Source: Maricaulis sp965242785
GTDB taxonomy: Bacteria > Pseudomonadota > Alphaproteobacteria > Caulobacterales > Maricaulaceae
Assembly: GCA_965242785.1 (NCBI GenBank)
Contig: CBDETA010000004.1
Coordinates: 62,001 to 126,000 of the forward strand
DNA: 64,000 nt
Direction of reading: 5' to 3'
In this document: piece after piece, positions 33,579-42,320 of the stretch
How the letters are laid out: every line of letters starts with the position of its first letter
Numbering within the stretch: the stretch's first letter is position 1
Position numbers and translations under genes: made by a program
Notes under the pieces: generated by a model
Database searches by the model: none
What the model saw: the letters and a program-made list of their open reading frames with translations, nothing else
Told to the model about the DNA's origin: nothing

Positions 33579-35042
33579 CTACTCGAACAGGAAGCCGATC
33601 GGACCAGCCCAGCCGCGCTCACCCGTGTCGGAGCCGGGAACGGCATAGACCTGGTTGATGCGGTTGAAGAGCAGGCTCGAAGCTTCGCCGGCATTGCGGT
33701 ACCCGTCCGCCGGCGTGGCCAGCTGGTTCGGGTTCGTCGGATCAACCAGATAGGGCGTGACCAGAACGACCAGCTCGGTTTCCTGGTTCTCGAAATCACG
33801 TGAACGGAACAGCGATCCCAGCACGGGCAGGTTCTGCACGCCCGGTACGCCGTCCAGATTCTGGCGTGTCTCTTCCTGGATCAGGCCAGCCAGTACCAGG
33901 GAACCGCCGGACGGCAGCTCCACCGTGGTCTCGGCCCGGTTCACATTCAGCGCCGGAATCGTCAGACCCGGGATCTGGCCGATGATGTTGCCATCATCAT
34001 CCGTCACGGCGCTGGACTGGAAGGTCAGCGCACCCTGATTGGTCAGTTCGGATACTTCGGTGGAAATGCGAAGGGAGATGCGATTCTCCGACAGCACCAC
34101 CGGGGTGAAGCCCAGACCCACGCCGAAAGGCTTGTATTCAATTATGATATTGCCGTCGCGGTCCCGTCCGACCGGAACCGGGAACTCACCGCCGGCCAGG
34201 AAGTTGGCGCTTTCGCCGGTGATTGCGGTCAGGTTCGGCTCGGCCAAGGTGCGCACCAGGCCGACGCGCTCCATGGCCATCAGCAGGGACTGCACGTTCG
34301 ATATTCCGTTACCGGAATTACCGCTGACCCAGTCCAGCACGGCACTGGTGCCGCCCAGGAAACGTCCGACGCGAGAAAAGTCCGGCTCGCTGGCGACCGA
34401 GAAGCCAAATTCGCCCGAGGTACCACCGGCCGTAAGGTTGACGCCCAGCTGGCGCACGATCGTGCGCTGCATTTCCACGATGCGCACTTTCAGCATCACC
34501 TGCTCGCGCGCCTGCACCGTGACCATGTTCAGGATGCTTTCCGGATTTTCCACCCAGCGCTGGGCGATGCGCATGGCGGCATCGGCATCCGACGCACTCG
34601 GTACGGAACCGGACAGCACGATATGGTTGTTCATGGCTTCTGCGGTGACGCGGGCGTGCGGCAGAAAACGTTCAAGCGCGTTCTGCAGCGGTGCCATGTC
34701 GCGCTCGACGCGCAGATCAAGATCCAGAATCAGCTGACCTTCCGCATCAAAGAAAAAGGCGTTTGTCTGCCCGATCCCCATCCCCATCAGGTAGGCCCGG
34801 CGCGGTGTGCGCACGACGGCATCAACGACGGCCGGATTGGTCACCAGCACATCGGCAACATCGACCGGCAGGTGCACGATCGCAGCCTTGTTCAGCGGCA
34901 GATCCAGATTCTCCGACACCGGGCCGTTGCCCGGCTCGCGGATATAGACCTGCATCGTGTTGCCACGTTCGGAGCCCGGGGCCTGGGCGGCGGCCGGTGC
35001 GGCCATTGCCAGGGCGGCGAGAAGGATCAGGGAGCGGATCAT
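33579..35042 (-). CDS. cpaC: Tad pilus secretin CpaC
   Basis: From ATG 35042 it is 487 residues with signal MIRSLILLAALAMAAPAAAQ. The N-terminal T2SS-T3SS pilus N domain runs from about 30-110 (INKAAIVHLPVDVADVLVTNPAVVDAVV-like region). A BON-like segment is at about 125-180, and the secretin barrel domain from about 255 to 455 with FLAGGEFPVPV and SGGSLVLAGLIQEETRQNLDGVPG. It forms the outer-membrane channel for the Flp pilus. An ATG five codons earlier is possible. Confidence 0.94.
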   Translation of the reverse strand: MIRSLILLAALAMAAPAAAQAPGSERGNTMQVYIREPGNGPVSENLDLPLNKAAIVHLPVDVADVLVTNPAVVDAVVRTPRRAYLMGMGIGQTNAFFFDAEGQLILDLDLRVERDMAPLQNALERFLPHARVTAEAMNNHIVLSGSVPSASDADAAMRIAQRWVENPESILNMVTVQAREQVMLKVRIVEMQRTIVRQLGVNLTAGGTSGEFGFSVASEPDFSRVGRFLGGTSAVLDWVSGNSGNGISNVQSLLMAMERVGLVRTLAEPNLTAITGESANFLAGGEFPVPVGRDRDGNIIIEYKPFGVGLGFTPVVLSENRISLRISTEVSELTNQGALTFQSSAVTDDDGNIIGQIPGLTIPALNVNRAETTVELPSGGSLVLAGLIQEETRQNLDGVPGVQNLPVLGSLFRSRDFENQETELVVLVTPYLVDPTNPNQLATPADGYRNAGEASSLLFNRINQVYAVPGSDTGERGWAGPIGFLFE

Positions 35043-35053
35043 CGCGTCAGTCC

Positions 35054-35899
35054 TCACTCGTCTCCGGCCAGCGCGACCTGTTGGGCGCGGCCATAACGGA
35101 TCAGGGTCACATGGCTGGAACGGCCGTTCAGCGCGTCCTCGCCGCTTGTATTGCTGTGCACGGTCTCGCCGCCGGAAATCAGGGTGGGACCACCCTCATT
35201 GTCGGTCAGGCTGCGCAGTATCAGGTGGACATTGCCACGGGCCACAGCCAGCGACACGGCACGCGCCTGGTCCGGCGCCAGTTCCAGCGTCGCGGTTTCA
35301 CCCAGAACCACATCTTCGCCCTCGCCATCGCCGTAGGTCTGATCAATCGCCAGGACGCGGGCATTCTCGACGACCGTCCGGGCCACGAAGGCCCGTCCGC
35401 CGCGCCGGCCTTCGGCGTCTTCCTCGAACGAGACGATCACATCGACCCGGTCATTGGGCAGGATGAAACCGCCGGCACCGGTTTCGGCCGAGATCGGGAC
35501 CGCGACGGCACGCATGCCAGGGGTCAGGACGGCGGCCATGAAACCAGCATCACCCGGCTGTACCAGGCGGCGGCCGGTGATCGGTTCGCTCTGGGCAATC
35601 GGCGCCCGCACGACAGAGCCGGCAAAGTCCTCGATACCCTGACCGCGGCCTTCCACGATATAGCCCGGAGCGATCGCTTCGTCCGGCCAAGCCTGCCAGT
35701 ACAGGTCAGCCGCCGAGATGCGGTCTCCGGTTGAGAGATCGTTGCGTGCTGCAAGAATTCGGACTGCCGGACGCTGTTCCTGCTGCACTTCCACGACTTG
35801 CGGAGCTTCGCCGCCGGACATGGCCTGACGGACAAAGAAAGCGACCGCGACAGCCGCAACGGCGGCAGCCACTAGAATGGCGATACGGACAGCGTTCAT
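35054..35899 (-). CDS. cpaB: Flp pilus assembly protein CpaB (SAF domain)
   Basis: From ATG 35899, preceded by GGAG, it is 281 residues with an N-terminal span (AILVAAAVAAVAVAFFV, about 7-23). A SAF domain follows (AARNDLSTGDRISAADLYWQAWP), then a beta-rich RcpC-like domain (MRAVAVPISAETGAGGFILPNDRVDVIVS) typical of CpaB/RcpC. It probably lies in the periplasm with the secretin. It is followed closely by cpaC (12 bases). Confidence 0.92.
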   Translation of the reverse strand: MNAVRIAILVAAAVAAVAVAFFVRQAMSGGEAPQVVEVQQEQRPAVRILAARNDLSTGDRISAADLYWQAWPDEAIAPGYIVEGRGQGIEDFAGSVVRAPIAQSEPITGRRLVQPGDAGFMAAVLTPGMRAVAVPISAETGAGGFILPNDRVDVIVSFEEDAEGRRGGRAFVARTVVENARVLAIDQTYGDGEGEDVVLGETATLELAPDQARAVSLAVARGNVHLILRSLTDNEGGPTLISGGETVHSNTSGEDALNGRSSHVTLIRYGRAQQVALAGDE

Positions 35900-36040
35900 G
35901 GGACGCTCCAACCTCTCGGACGCACGAATACGTCCGCTAGGAGACGCCGAATTCCTCAAAGTCGCGTTAATGCTTCCGGAACAATGCGGTCGATCTCAGG
36001 TTATTTCGAATCCGCCTGCAGTGACTGGCTAAAACTCGAA

Positions 36041-36538
36041 TCAAAGCAGAGCAAAAAGCGGGGTCTGCGGCAGCACCCAGAGGGCCCCGGCTGCGATCGC
36101 CAGACCGTAGGGAACCGGCGCTCCCTGCGCGAGGGCCGTTTCCTCAAGCCATCCGGAGGGCACCCCGGCCAGAGGAGCAGCACGCCGCAGGGCCAGAAGG
36201 CCGAGAACGAGAACACCGCCGGCCAGAACCGTTGCGAACAGGAAGGGCAAGAGCGCCTCCCAACCCAGCCAGAGCCCGGCTGCGGCAAAGAGCTTGGCAT
36301 CGCCCGCCCCGATCCAGCCGGGTGCGAACAGGGCGAAACCGATCAGCAGCGCCAGAATGCCGGCCAGGACATGAAATCCGGCCAGCGGCCATGAAAAACC
36401 GGAGACGAGAGCCGCAACGGGGAACAGGGCGAGCAGGATCAGGACCAGCCAGTTGGGAATGATGAAACGCGCCGCGTCTGAAATCGCTGCTGCGGCCATC
36501 AGACCGGCAAAGGCCAGGATCAGGATGTGCGTGAGCAT
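36041..36538 (-). CDS. cpaA: Prepilin peptidase CpaA
   Basis: A 165-residue integral membrane A24 aspartic peptidase. Catalytic aspartates are in ISDAARFIIPN (Asp21) and GAGDAKLFAA. Six or so hydrophobic spans cover the rest. It trims the Flp pilin and TadE-like prepilins. A second A24 peptidase at 63361-63849 could overlap in activity. It is the first gene after flp, separated by a hairpin. Confidence 0.93.
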   Translation of the reverse strand: MLTHILILAFAGLMAAAAISDAARFIIPNWLVLILLALFPVAALVSGFSWPLAGFHVLAGILALLIGFALFAPGWIGAGDAKLFAAAGLWLGWEALLPFLFATVLAGGVLVLGLLALRRAAPLAGVPSGWLEETALAQGAPVPYGLAIAAGALWVLPQTPLFALL

Positions 36539-36610
36539 GGACTACTCCCCTCGTCTCGACCGCGGCAGCAAACCACAAAGGGCTTAAGAAGCAGTTGGCG
36601 CATACGACAA

Positions 36611-36634
36611 GGGCCGCCCCGATCGGGACGGCCC
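36611..36634 (-). terminator. Hairpin between flp and cpaA
   Basis: A 12-base stem with one mismatch (GGGCCG and CCCGAT arms) with no unpaired loop bases; on the minus strand TTGTCG follows. It probably reduces read-through, leaving the pilin mRNA more abundant than the assembly genes. Confidence 0.6.
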
Positions 36635-36661
36635 TGCCGAATTACGCGGTATTGGGTTCGC

Positions 36662-36820
36662 TTAGAGCGCGCCGGCAACCGTGTTGAAGTTGTCGCTGAC
36701 GCCCGTACCGAGGGCCGTCACGGCGCCGATAATGACAACGGCGATAAGAGCGGCAATCAGGCCGTACTCGATCGCAGTGGCGCCGGATTCGTCTTTGAAG
36801 AAGCGAGAAATCATTTTCAT
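36662..36820 (-). CDS. Flp/Fap family type IVb pilin
   Basis: From ATG 36820, with GGGAG seven bases upstream, it is 52 residues. A short basic leader MKMISRFFKDESG is followed by the mature start ATAIEYGLIAALIAVVIIGA, where the Gly/Ala cleavage site and the Glu-Tyr pair typical of Flp pilins are visible. The single hydrophobic helix is about 19-37. It is the pilus subunit and first gene of the minus-strand operon. Confidence 0.96.
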   Translation of the reverse strand: MKMISRFFKDESGATAIEYGLIAALIAVVIIGAVTALGTGVSDNFNTVAGAL

Positions 36821-36967
36821 TTTTAAACTCCCGTGTAGGTACCTCACCATCAGGAGCCGATCCGTCCCGACCCCTCCTGAACGATGCCTACTAAACACGA
36901 GAACAATTTCGGTTGAGTAAAAATACGTGCCTAACAAAACATTTATATTCGGGAACGTCAGCTATAG

Positions 36968-36982
36968 TTAATTTTCGGATAA
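36968..36982. promoter_or_regulatory. CtrA-like site in the flp divergent promoter
   Basis: TTAA at 36968, seven bases, then ATAA (36979-36982) match TTAA-N7-TTAA at seven of eight positions. The site lies 148 bases before flp and 120 before the divergent pilus gene. In Caulobacter CtrA drives pilA, so cell-cycle timing is an inference. Confidence 0.5.
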
Positions 36983-37026
36983 CAACACTGGCACACTCAA
37001 AAGCAAATTGAAGATCAAATAAATGA

Positions 37027-37057
37027 GCGCGCGTTTAGGAAAGATTCAGACGCGCGC
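37027..37057. repeat. Inverted repeat flanking a GANTC site
   Basis: GCGCGCGT (37027-37034) and ACGCGCGC (37050-37057) enclose 15 bases that contain GATTC (37043), the CcrM methylation site type. It lies 45 bases before ATG 37102. It could be a leader hairpin or a protein site. Confidence 0.5.
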
Positions 37058-37101
37058 GCGAGAATGCCGGCATGTTCAGCAGACCGGGACGGAGTGCCCC
37101 C

Positions 37102-37572
37102 ATGTTCAATCGGATTGCCGCAGCGTTCACCCTGGCCCTGGTGCTGGTCGCACCCGCCGCCGCCAGTGATATCGACGTTCCGGTCGAGCATGCCCAGGTC
37201 ATCCGCCTGCCGGGCGATGCCTCGGCCGTCGTCGTCGGCAATCCCTCGATCGCCGATGCGATGGTCCATGATGGCCGCACACTGATCGTGACCGGCCGGC
37301 TGCAAGGCCGCACCAATGTGATCGCCATCGACCGGATCGGCCGTGTGATCTACTCGCGCGAGATCGTGGTCTCCAATCCGGTCGGCGGACAGGTCGCCCT
37401 GTTCCGCGGTACGGATCGCGTGACCCTGTCGTGCGGCGAGACCTGCGAAAACGTGCCGCGCGTGGGCGATGACCAGGCCACGACCGAAATGCTGACCGAT
37501 CAGCAGCGCAACCGGCTGTCGATTGCCGACCAGGCGATGGCTGGCGATGACGCGATGGGTCTGCCGCAATAA
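37102..37572 (+). CDS. Pilus assembly N-terminal domain protein (CpaC N-domain homologue)
   Basis: From ATG 37102, preceded by GGAG, it is 156 residues. A signal (MFNRIAAAFTLALVLVAPAAAS) is followed by a domain (about 25-105) resembling the N-domain of CpaC: VIRLPGDASAVVVGNPSIADAMV mirrors CpaC IVHLPVDVADVLVTNPAVVDAV. There is no secretin barrel. It is a stand-alone periplasmic T2SS-T3SS_pil_N protein. It starts the divergent operon with two TadE-like genes. Confidence 0.82.
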   Translation: MFNRIAAAFTLALVLVAPAAASDIDVPVEHAQVIRLPGDASAVVVGNPSIADAMVHDGRTLIVTGRLQGRTNVIAIDRIGRVIYSREIVVSNPVGGQVALFRGTDRVTLSCGETCENVPRVGDDQATTEMLTDQQRNRLSIADQAMAGDDAMGLPQ

Positions 37573-37617
37573 CAAGGACGGGGAACGCTGGGACGTTCCC
37601 GGGTGGAGGCAGGTGAC

Positions 37618-38172
37618 ATGAAACGTCTGTCGGGGCAGTCGCAAAGCCGCAGGACCGGTCTGCTGCGCCGTTTCGGCTCCGGCCGTTCCGGTGCCACGGC
37701 AGTCGAATTTGCGATGATTTCCGCGCCCTTCTTTTTTCTCCTGTTCGCGATGATCGAGATCGCGGCCGTGTTCTTTACGGGCACGGTGCTGGAAAACGCG
37801 GTCCTTGAGGCATCGCGCCAGATTCGCACGGGCCAGGCCCAATCCGGCGGCATGTCCCAGGCCGGTTTCCGCCAGGAAGTCTGTGATCGCATCGGCGTCG
37901 TTGGCTCCTGTGACCGGCTGGAGATCGACGTCAAGGTGTTCCAGGATTTCGGCGATGTCGACCAATCCAGCCCGATCGATGAGGGCGGCGAAATGGATAC
38001 ATCCGACTTTGGCTGGGATCCGGGCGATGCCGGCGACATCGTGCTGGTGCGGGTCTTTTACCGGTGGTCCCTGCTGACCCCGAATTTCGGCGGAGCGCTG
38101 TCGAACATGAAGGACAATCAGCGGCTGATCTCCGCGGCCACCGTCTTCCGGAACGAGCCTTTCGATGACTAG
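37618..38172 (+). CDS. TadE-like pseudopilin
   Basis: From ATG 37618, with GGAGG upstream, it is 184 residues. The cytoplasmic basic start (RRTGLLRRFGSGRSG) leads to the hydrophobic TadE helix ATAVEFAMISAPFFFLLFAMIE, where the Gly/Ala prepilin site and the Glu resemble pilin signals. A periplasmic domain follows from about residue 60. TadE-like proteins are minor pilins for the Tad pilus. Its 3' end overlaps the next gene by eight bases. Confidence 0.88.
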   Translation: MKRLSGQSQSRRTGLLRRFGSGRSGATAVEFAMISAPFFFLLFAMIEIAAVFFTGTVLENAVLEASRQIRTGQAQSGGMSQAGFRQEVCDRIGVVGSCDRLEIDVKVFQDFGDVDQSSPIDEGGEMDTSDFGWDPGDAGDIVLVRVFYRWSLLTPNFGGALSNMKDNQRLISAATVFRNEPFDD

Positions 38173-38704
38173 CACGCTCGTTCACCGCCTGCGCCGGTTC
38201 TGGCGCGACAGACGGGGCGTCTCCGCGGTTGAGTTCGCGCTGATCGCCCCCTTCATGATACTGCTTTATCTGGGCGCAGTGGAAACCAGCCTGGCGCTGT
38301 CGATCGATCGCAAGATCACCTCGGTATCCAGTGCCCTGGCCGATCTCGTCGCCCAGGACGATGTCATCACCGATGATGAAATGGCCGACATTCTCAATGC
38401 CGGCAGCGTCATCATCGCGCCCTTCGACACCACGCCGCTACAGATCCGCATTTCCAGCGTAATGATGGACATGGACGGCGATGTGGAAGTGCAATGGTCG
38501 GATGCCGTCGGCATGTCGCCCTACGCGGAAGGCGGCAGCGTGACCATGCCGGACGGTGTGCTCAGCCCGAACCGCTCCATCGTGATGGTGGAGGTGGAGT
38601 ACCGCTACGAGACCATGTTCTCCGAACTGGGCGTGTCGCACTTCGACATCAGCGAAGTCTTCTACCTGCGGCCGCGCCGCTCGATCGTGGTCTCGCGCGG
38701 CTAG
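38165..38704 (+). CDS. TadE/TadF-like pseudopilin
   Basis: 179 residues; it overlaps the upstream TadE-like gene by eight bases, so they are co-translated. The TadE motif is VSAVEFALIAPFMILLYLGAVET (about 19-40), then a periplasmic domain. It ends with RSIVVSRG. It probably is the partner minor pilin; no large TadG with a von Willebrand domain was found in the window. Confidence 0.88.
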   Translation: MTSTLVHRLRRFWRDRRGVSAVEFALIAPFMILLYLGAVETSLALSIDRKITSVSSALADLVAQDDVITDDEMADILNAGSVIIAPFDTTPLQIRISSVMMDMDGDVEVQWSDAVGMSPYAEGGSVTMPDGVLSPNRSIVMVEVEYRYETMFSELGVSHFDISEVFYLRPRRSIVVSRG

Positions 38705-39522
38705 TCCAGGATTTCCGAGATCGATCCGGGCAGTCCGGAACCGGTGGCCACGGCCTTGCCGTCCAGCGCCGAGACCGGCACCGCGCCCATCAGCGCATTG
38801 GTGACGAAGACGCATTCGGCTCCCGTCAGCGCATCCCGCCCGAAGGCCCCCATCTCCACCGACAAGCCGTCCAGGATAGCCGCGCGGGCGGTTCCCGGCA
38901 GCACGGCGCACTCCTCACCCGGCGTGAACAGCGTGCCCGAGCGCATCCAGAACAGGTTGGCGCAATCGGCACCCGACAGGTAGCCGCCCGTATCCAACAA
39001 CAGGGCCATGCCCGCCCCTGCCTGACGCGCCTCGCGGCGGGCGGCAAGATTGTCAGTATAACCCAGCGTCTTGTGCTGGGCGGCCAGACTGGTCGGAGCC
39101 CGCCGGATCTGGCTGGTCTTCAACGTGATCGAACTGGGCGGCGCAGTACGGGCGGCTGCGGTCAGAAGGACCGAAGGCCTGGCATCCGGATCGCGGTCCA
39201 GCCCGCGCGGTCCGATTCCGGCAGTCACCGTAAGACGCAGGGCCGCATCCTTCAGCTTGTTGCGATCGCAGATCTCAAACGCGAGGCTCGCCAGCTTGCC
39301 CTCAGTGATCGGACAGGGCAGGCCCAGGGCTGCACAGGCCGCTTCCAGGCGCGCCATGTGGCGCGAGAGACGCTCCACTTCACCGCCGCGCCAGCGCAGG
39401 GTTTCGAACACGCCATCCCCCAAGAGGGCGCCGCGGTCTGCAGCCGGCCAGTGCGCGTCCTGCGCATGCATCCAGCTCCCGTCCTGCCAGACGGCGGCGG
39501 TATGATGATCGGCTCGATTCAC
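38701..39522 (-). CDS. pabC: Aminodeoxychorismate lyase, class IV aminotransferase family
   Basis: PabC converts aminodeoxychorismate to p-aminobenzoate and pyruvate for folate. The 273 residues show a PLP fold: the conserved Lys is probably in AQHKTLGYTDN, with LLDTGGYLSGADCANLFWMR and the N-terminal GDGVFETLRWRGGEVERL motif. It overlaps pabB by four bases, which supports the assignment over branched-chain aminotransferase. It is convergent with the TadE-like gene. Confidence 0.86.
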   Translation of the reverse strand: MNRADHHTAAVWQDGSWMHAQDAHWPAADRGALLGDGVFETLRWRGGEVERLSRHMARLEAACAALGLPCPITEGKLASLAFEICDRNKLKDAALRLTVTAGIGPRGLDRDPDARPSVLLTAAARTAPPSSITLKTSQIRRAPTSLAAQHKTLGYTDNLAARREARQAGAGMALLLDTGGYLSGADCANLFWMRSGTLFTPGEECAVLPGTARAAILDGLSVEMGAFGRDALTGAECVFVTNALMGAVPVSALDGKAVATGSGLPGSISEILD

Positions 39523-40793
39523 TGTCCTGCTCCCAGCGCCCGGCGCAAGGCGGAAGCCTTGGTCAGCGTCTCCGCATATTCTGCCTCAGGCTCACTGTCC
39601 GCGACAATACCACCGCCGGACCGCAGGCTCGCTTTCCACCCGCTTTTTGACCGTCGAAGGGCCGCGGTCCGGATCATCACATTGAGGTCCATCGCCGAAG
39701 CGCCATCCATCCACCCCAGCGCGCCGCAATAGGGACCGCGGGGTTCGCCCTCCAGTTCCGAAATGATCTCCATGGCGCGCACCTTGGGGGCCCCGGTGAT
39801 CGAACCAGGCGGAAAGCTGGCTTCCAGAAGATCGAAGACATCGCGGTCATCCGCCAGATCACCCGTCACCACGGAGACCAGATGATGGACATTGGCATAG
39901 CTTTCCACATCGCACAGGCGCGGCACCTCGACAGACCCGGGCCGGCAGACACGCGAGAGGTCGTTGCGCATCAGATCGACGATCATCAGGTTCTCGGCCC
40001 GGTCCTTGGCGCTGGCCAGGAGTTCGGCGACCAGCGCGGCGTCGGCATCGGCATCGCCTGAACGCGGCCGGGTGCCCTTGATCGGGCGGGCTTCGACATG
40101 GCCGTCACGCACATCCAGAAACCGTTCCGGCGAATTGGTCATCACCACCGCATCATCGCCCAGGCAGAGATAGGCCGCATGGGGTGCGGGCGAGCGGGCG
40201 CTCAGACGGCAGAAGACCGGCCAGGGCGCATCCCCGTCGGCCAGCTCGATATCGAACCCCTGGGACAGGTTGACCTGGAACACATCGCCCGCATGGACAT
40301 AGTCGCGCGCGCGTCTTGCCGCCGCGAGATAGGCCTCGCGGGTCCAGCGCGGAACCCAGCGCGCGTGTCCGGTCGGCAGATCAGCCTCGATACGGCCGCC
40401 TTCGCCCAGGCAAGCGGCAAAGCGCTCGGCGCTGACACGGTCAGGCCCATATACGTCCAGACGACCCGCGGCCTTGTCGAGAACCGCCCAGGCCGGGTAG
40501 CGGGCAAAGCTCAGAGGTGGCCAGCGCGGGTCCAGATGGGGCAGGCGTTCAAAGGCAGCTGCCAGGTCATAGCCAAAAAGACCGGCATGCATGCCCCCGG
40601 TCCGGCGTACCGAAGTCGCCAGCGCATCGAAAGCGGCGCGTCCCTCACCAGCGAACACCGCGTCCGGCCGGGCGAAGATCCGCGCGCGGCCATTGCGCCC
40701 GTCATGCAGCAACAGGGCCTGAGCCTCGCTACTCAGCGGTGCAAAGGCCACCAGCGGGTCACGCCAGGGCAGGCTGAGTTGGGGCGCCGTCAT
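39519..40793 (-). CDS. pabB: Aminodeoxychorismate synthase component I
   Basis: PabB aminates chorismate, the first step to p-aminobenzoate. About 424 residues from ATG 40793. The chorismate-binding domain (about 150-420) has typical segments GDVFQVNLSQGF, IKGTRPRSGD, LMIVDLMRNDLSRVCRPGSVEVP and the SFPPGSITGAPKVRAMEII signature. The glutaminase PabA is not in the window. PabC follows immediately. Confidence 0.93.
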   Translation of the reverse strand: MTAPQLSLPWRDPLVAFAPLSSEAQALLLHDGRNGRARIFARPDAVFAGEGRAAFDALATSVRRTGGMHAGLFGYDLAAAFERLPHLDPRWPPLSFARYPAWAVLDKAAGRLDVYGPDRVSAERFAACLGEGGRIEADLPTGHARWVPRWTREAYLAAARRARDYVHAGDVFQVNLSQGFDIELADGDAPWPVFCRLSARSPAPHAAYLCLGDDAVVMTNSPERFLDVRDGHVEARPIKGTRPRSGDADADAALVAELLASAKDRAENLMIVDLMRNDLSRVCRPGSVEVPRLCDVESYANVHHLVSVVTGDLADDRDVFDLLEASFPPGSITGAPKVRAMEIISELEGEPRGPYCGALGWMDGASAMDLNVMIRTAALRRSKSGWKASLRSGGGIVADSEPEAEYAETLTKASALRRALGAGQ

Positions 40794-40808
40794 GACCAAA
40801 CCTGTCGG

Positions 40809-41573
<765 letters not shown>

Positions 41574-41633
41574 GGCATCGGAGGTACGCAATCCCCTGCC
41601 CGGCGGCAAGGCCTGATCGTGCCGCGCACCCGC

Positions 41634-42263
41634 CTATTCGAAACCGGCAGCCGCCAGCTCTTCCAGCAGGCGCTGATAGTGACGGATCAGGAAGCGTTCC
41701 TGCGACGCCAGCTCGGAAAAGCCGATCTGGGTGAAACGCAGGCTGGGCTCCAGATCGGAGACGCGCATCACTTCAGGTCCCGAGAACAGGAGGGTGACGA
41801 TCTGCCGCCAGGTCGAATCCACCCCGGCCTCCTGCATCGCATAAGCCCGCGCCGTGCCTGCCACCACGTCATAGGGCAGAACGTCCAGGTGACCATGCTG
41901 CTGGGCGTGGTCCCAGGCAAAACGGGTCAGGCCCGGCGCATTCACGCCGCGCGGCATGATGGCCTCGAATTCGTCGAAGAAGGCCCCGCGCACCGGTTCC
42001 GGCGACGCCTCGATCTCGGCCAGGCGTTCCCCGATCCGCTGCACCACGCTCTCGTGATAGCCGACCACGGCTTCCAGCTGGGCGATATTGCCCTCGATCT
42101 CCACCACCACGCGCGCCATCGCCGCCTCGGCCGCATGCCGGTCGGCGACATCCTGGCGCCATTCATTGACGATGAAACCCAGCACGACGGCAAAGACGAT
42201 CAGCGCGCCTTCGACGAGCGCGCGGCCCAGCCAGGTGGGCGCGGAAGTGGTGGCAGTGGACAT
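41634..42263 (-). CDS. Hypothetical membrane-anchored protein
   Basis: A 209-residue protein with one N-terminal span (ALVEGALIVFAVVLGFIVNEW, about 16-36). A helical coiled region follows (AAEAAMARVVVEIEGNIAQLEAVVGYHESVV). The remainder is a soluble domain with aromatic and acidic residues. No family is recognised. Confidence 0.65.
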   Translation of the reverse strand: MSTATTSAPTWLGRALVEGALIVFAVVLGFIVNEWRQDVADRHAAEAAMARVVVEIEGNIAQLEAVVGYHESVVQRIGERLAEIEASPEPVRGAFFDEFEAIMPRGVNAPGLTRFAWDHAQQHGHLDVLPYDVVAGTARAYAMQEAGVDSTWRQIVTLLFSGPEVMRVSDLEPSLRFTQIGFSELASQERFLIRHYQRLLEELAAAGFE

Positions 42264-42320
42264 CAGACAACCCGAACAGCTTTGCCGCCAGAATAGGCGG
42301 AAAGCCGTCCGGTGCCAGCC

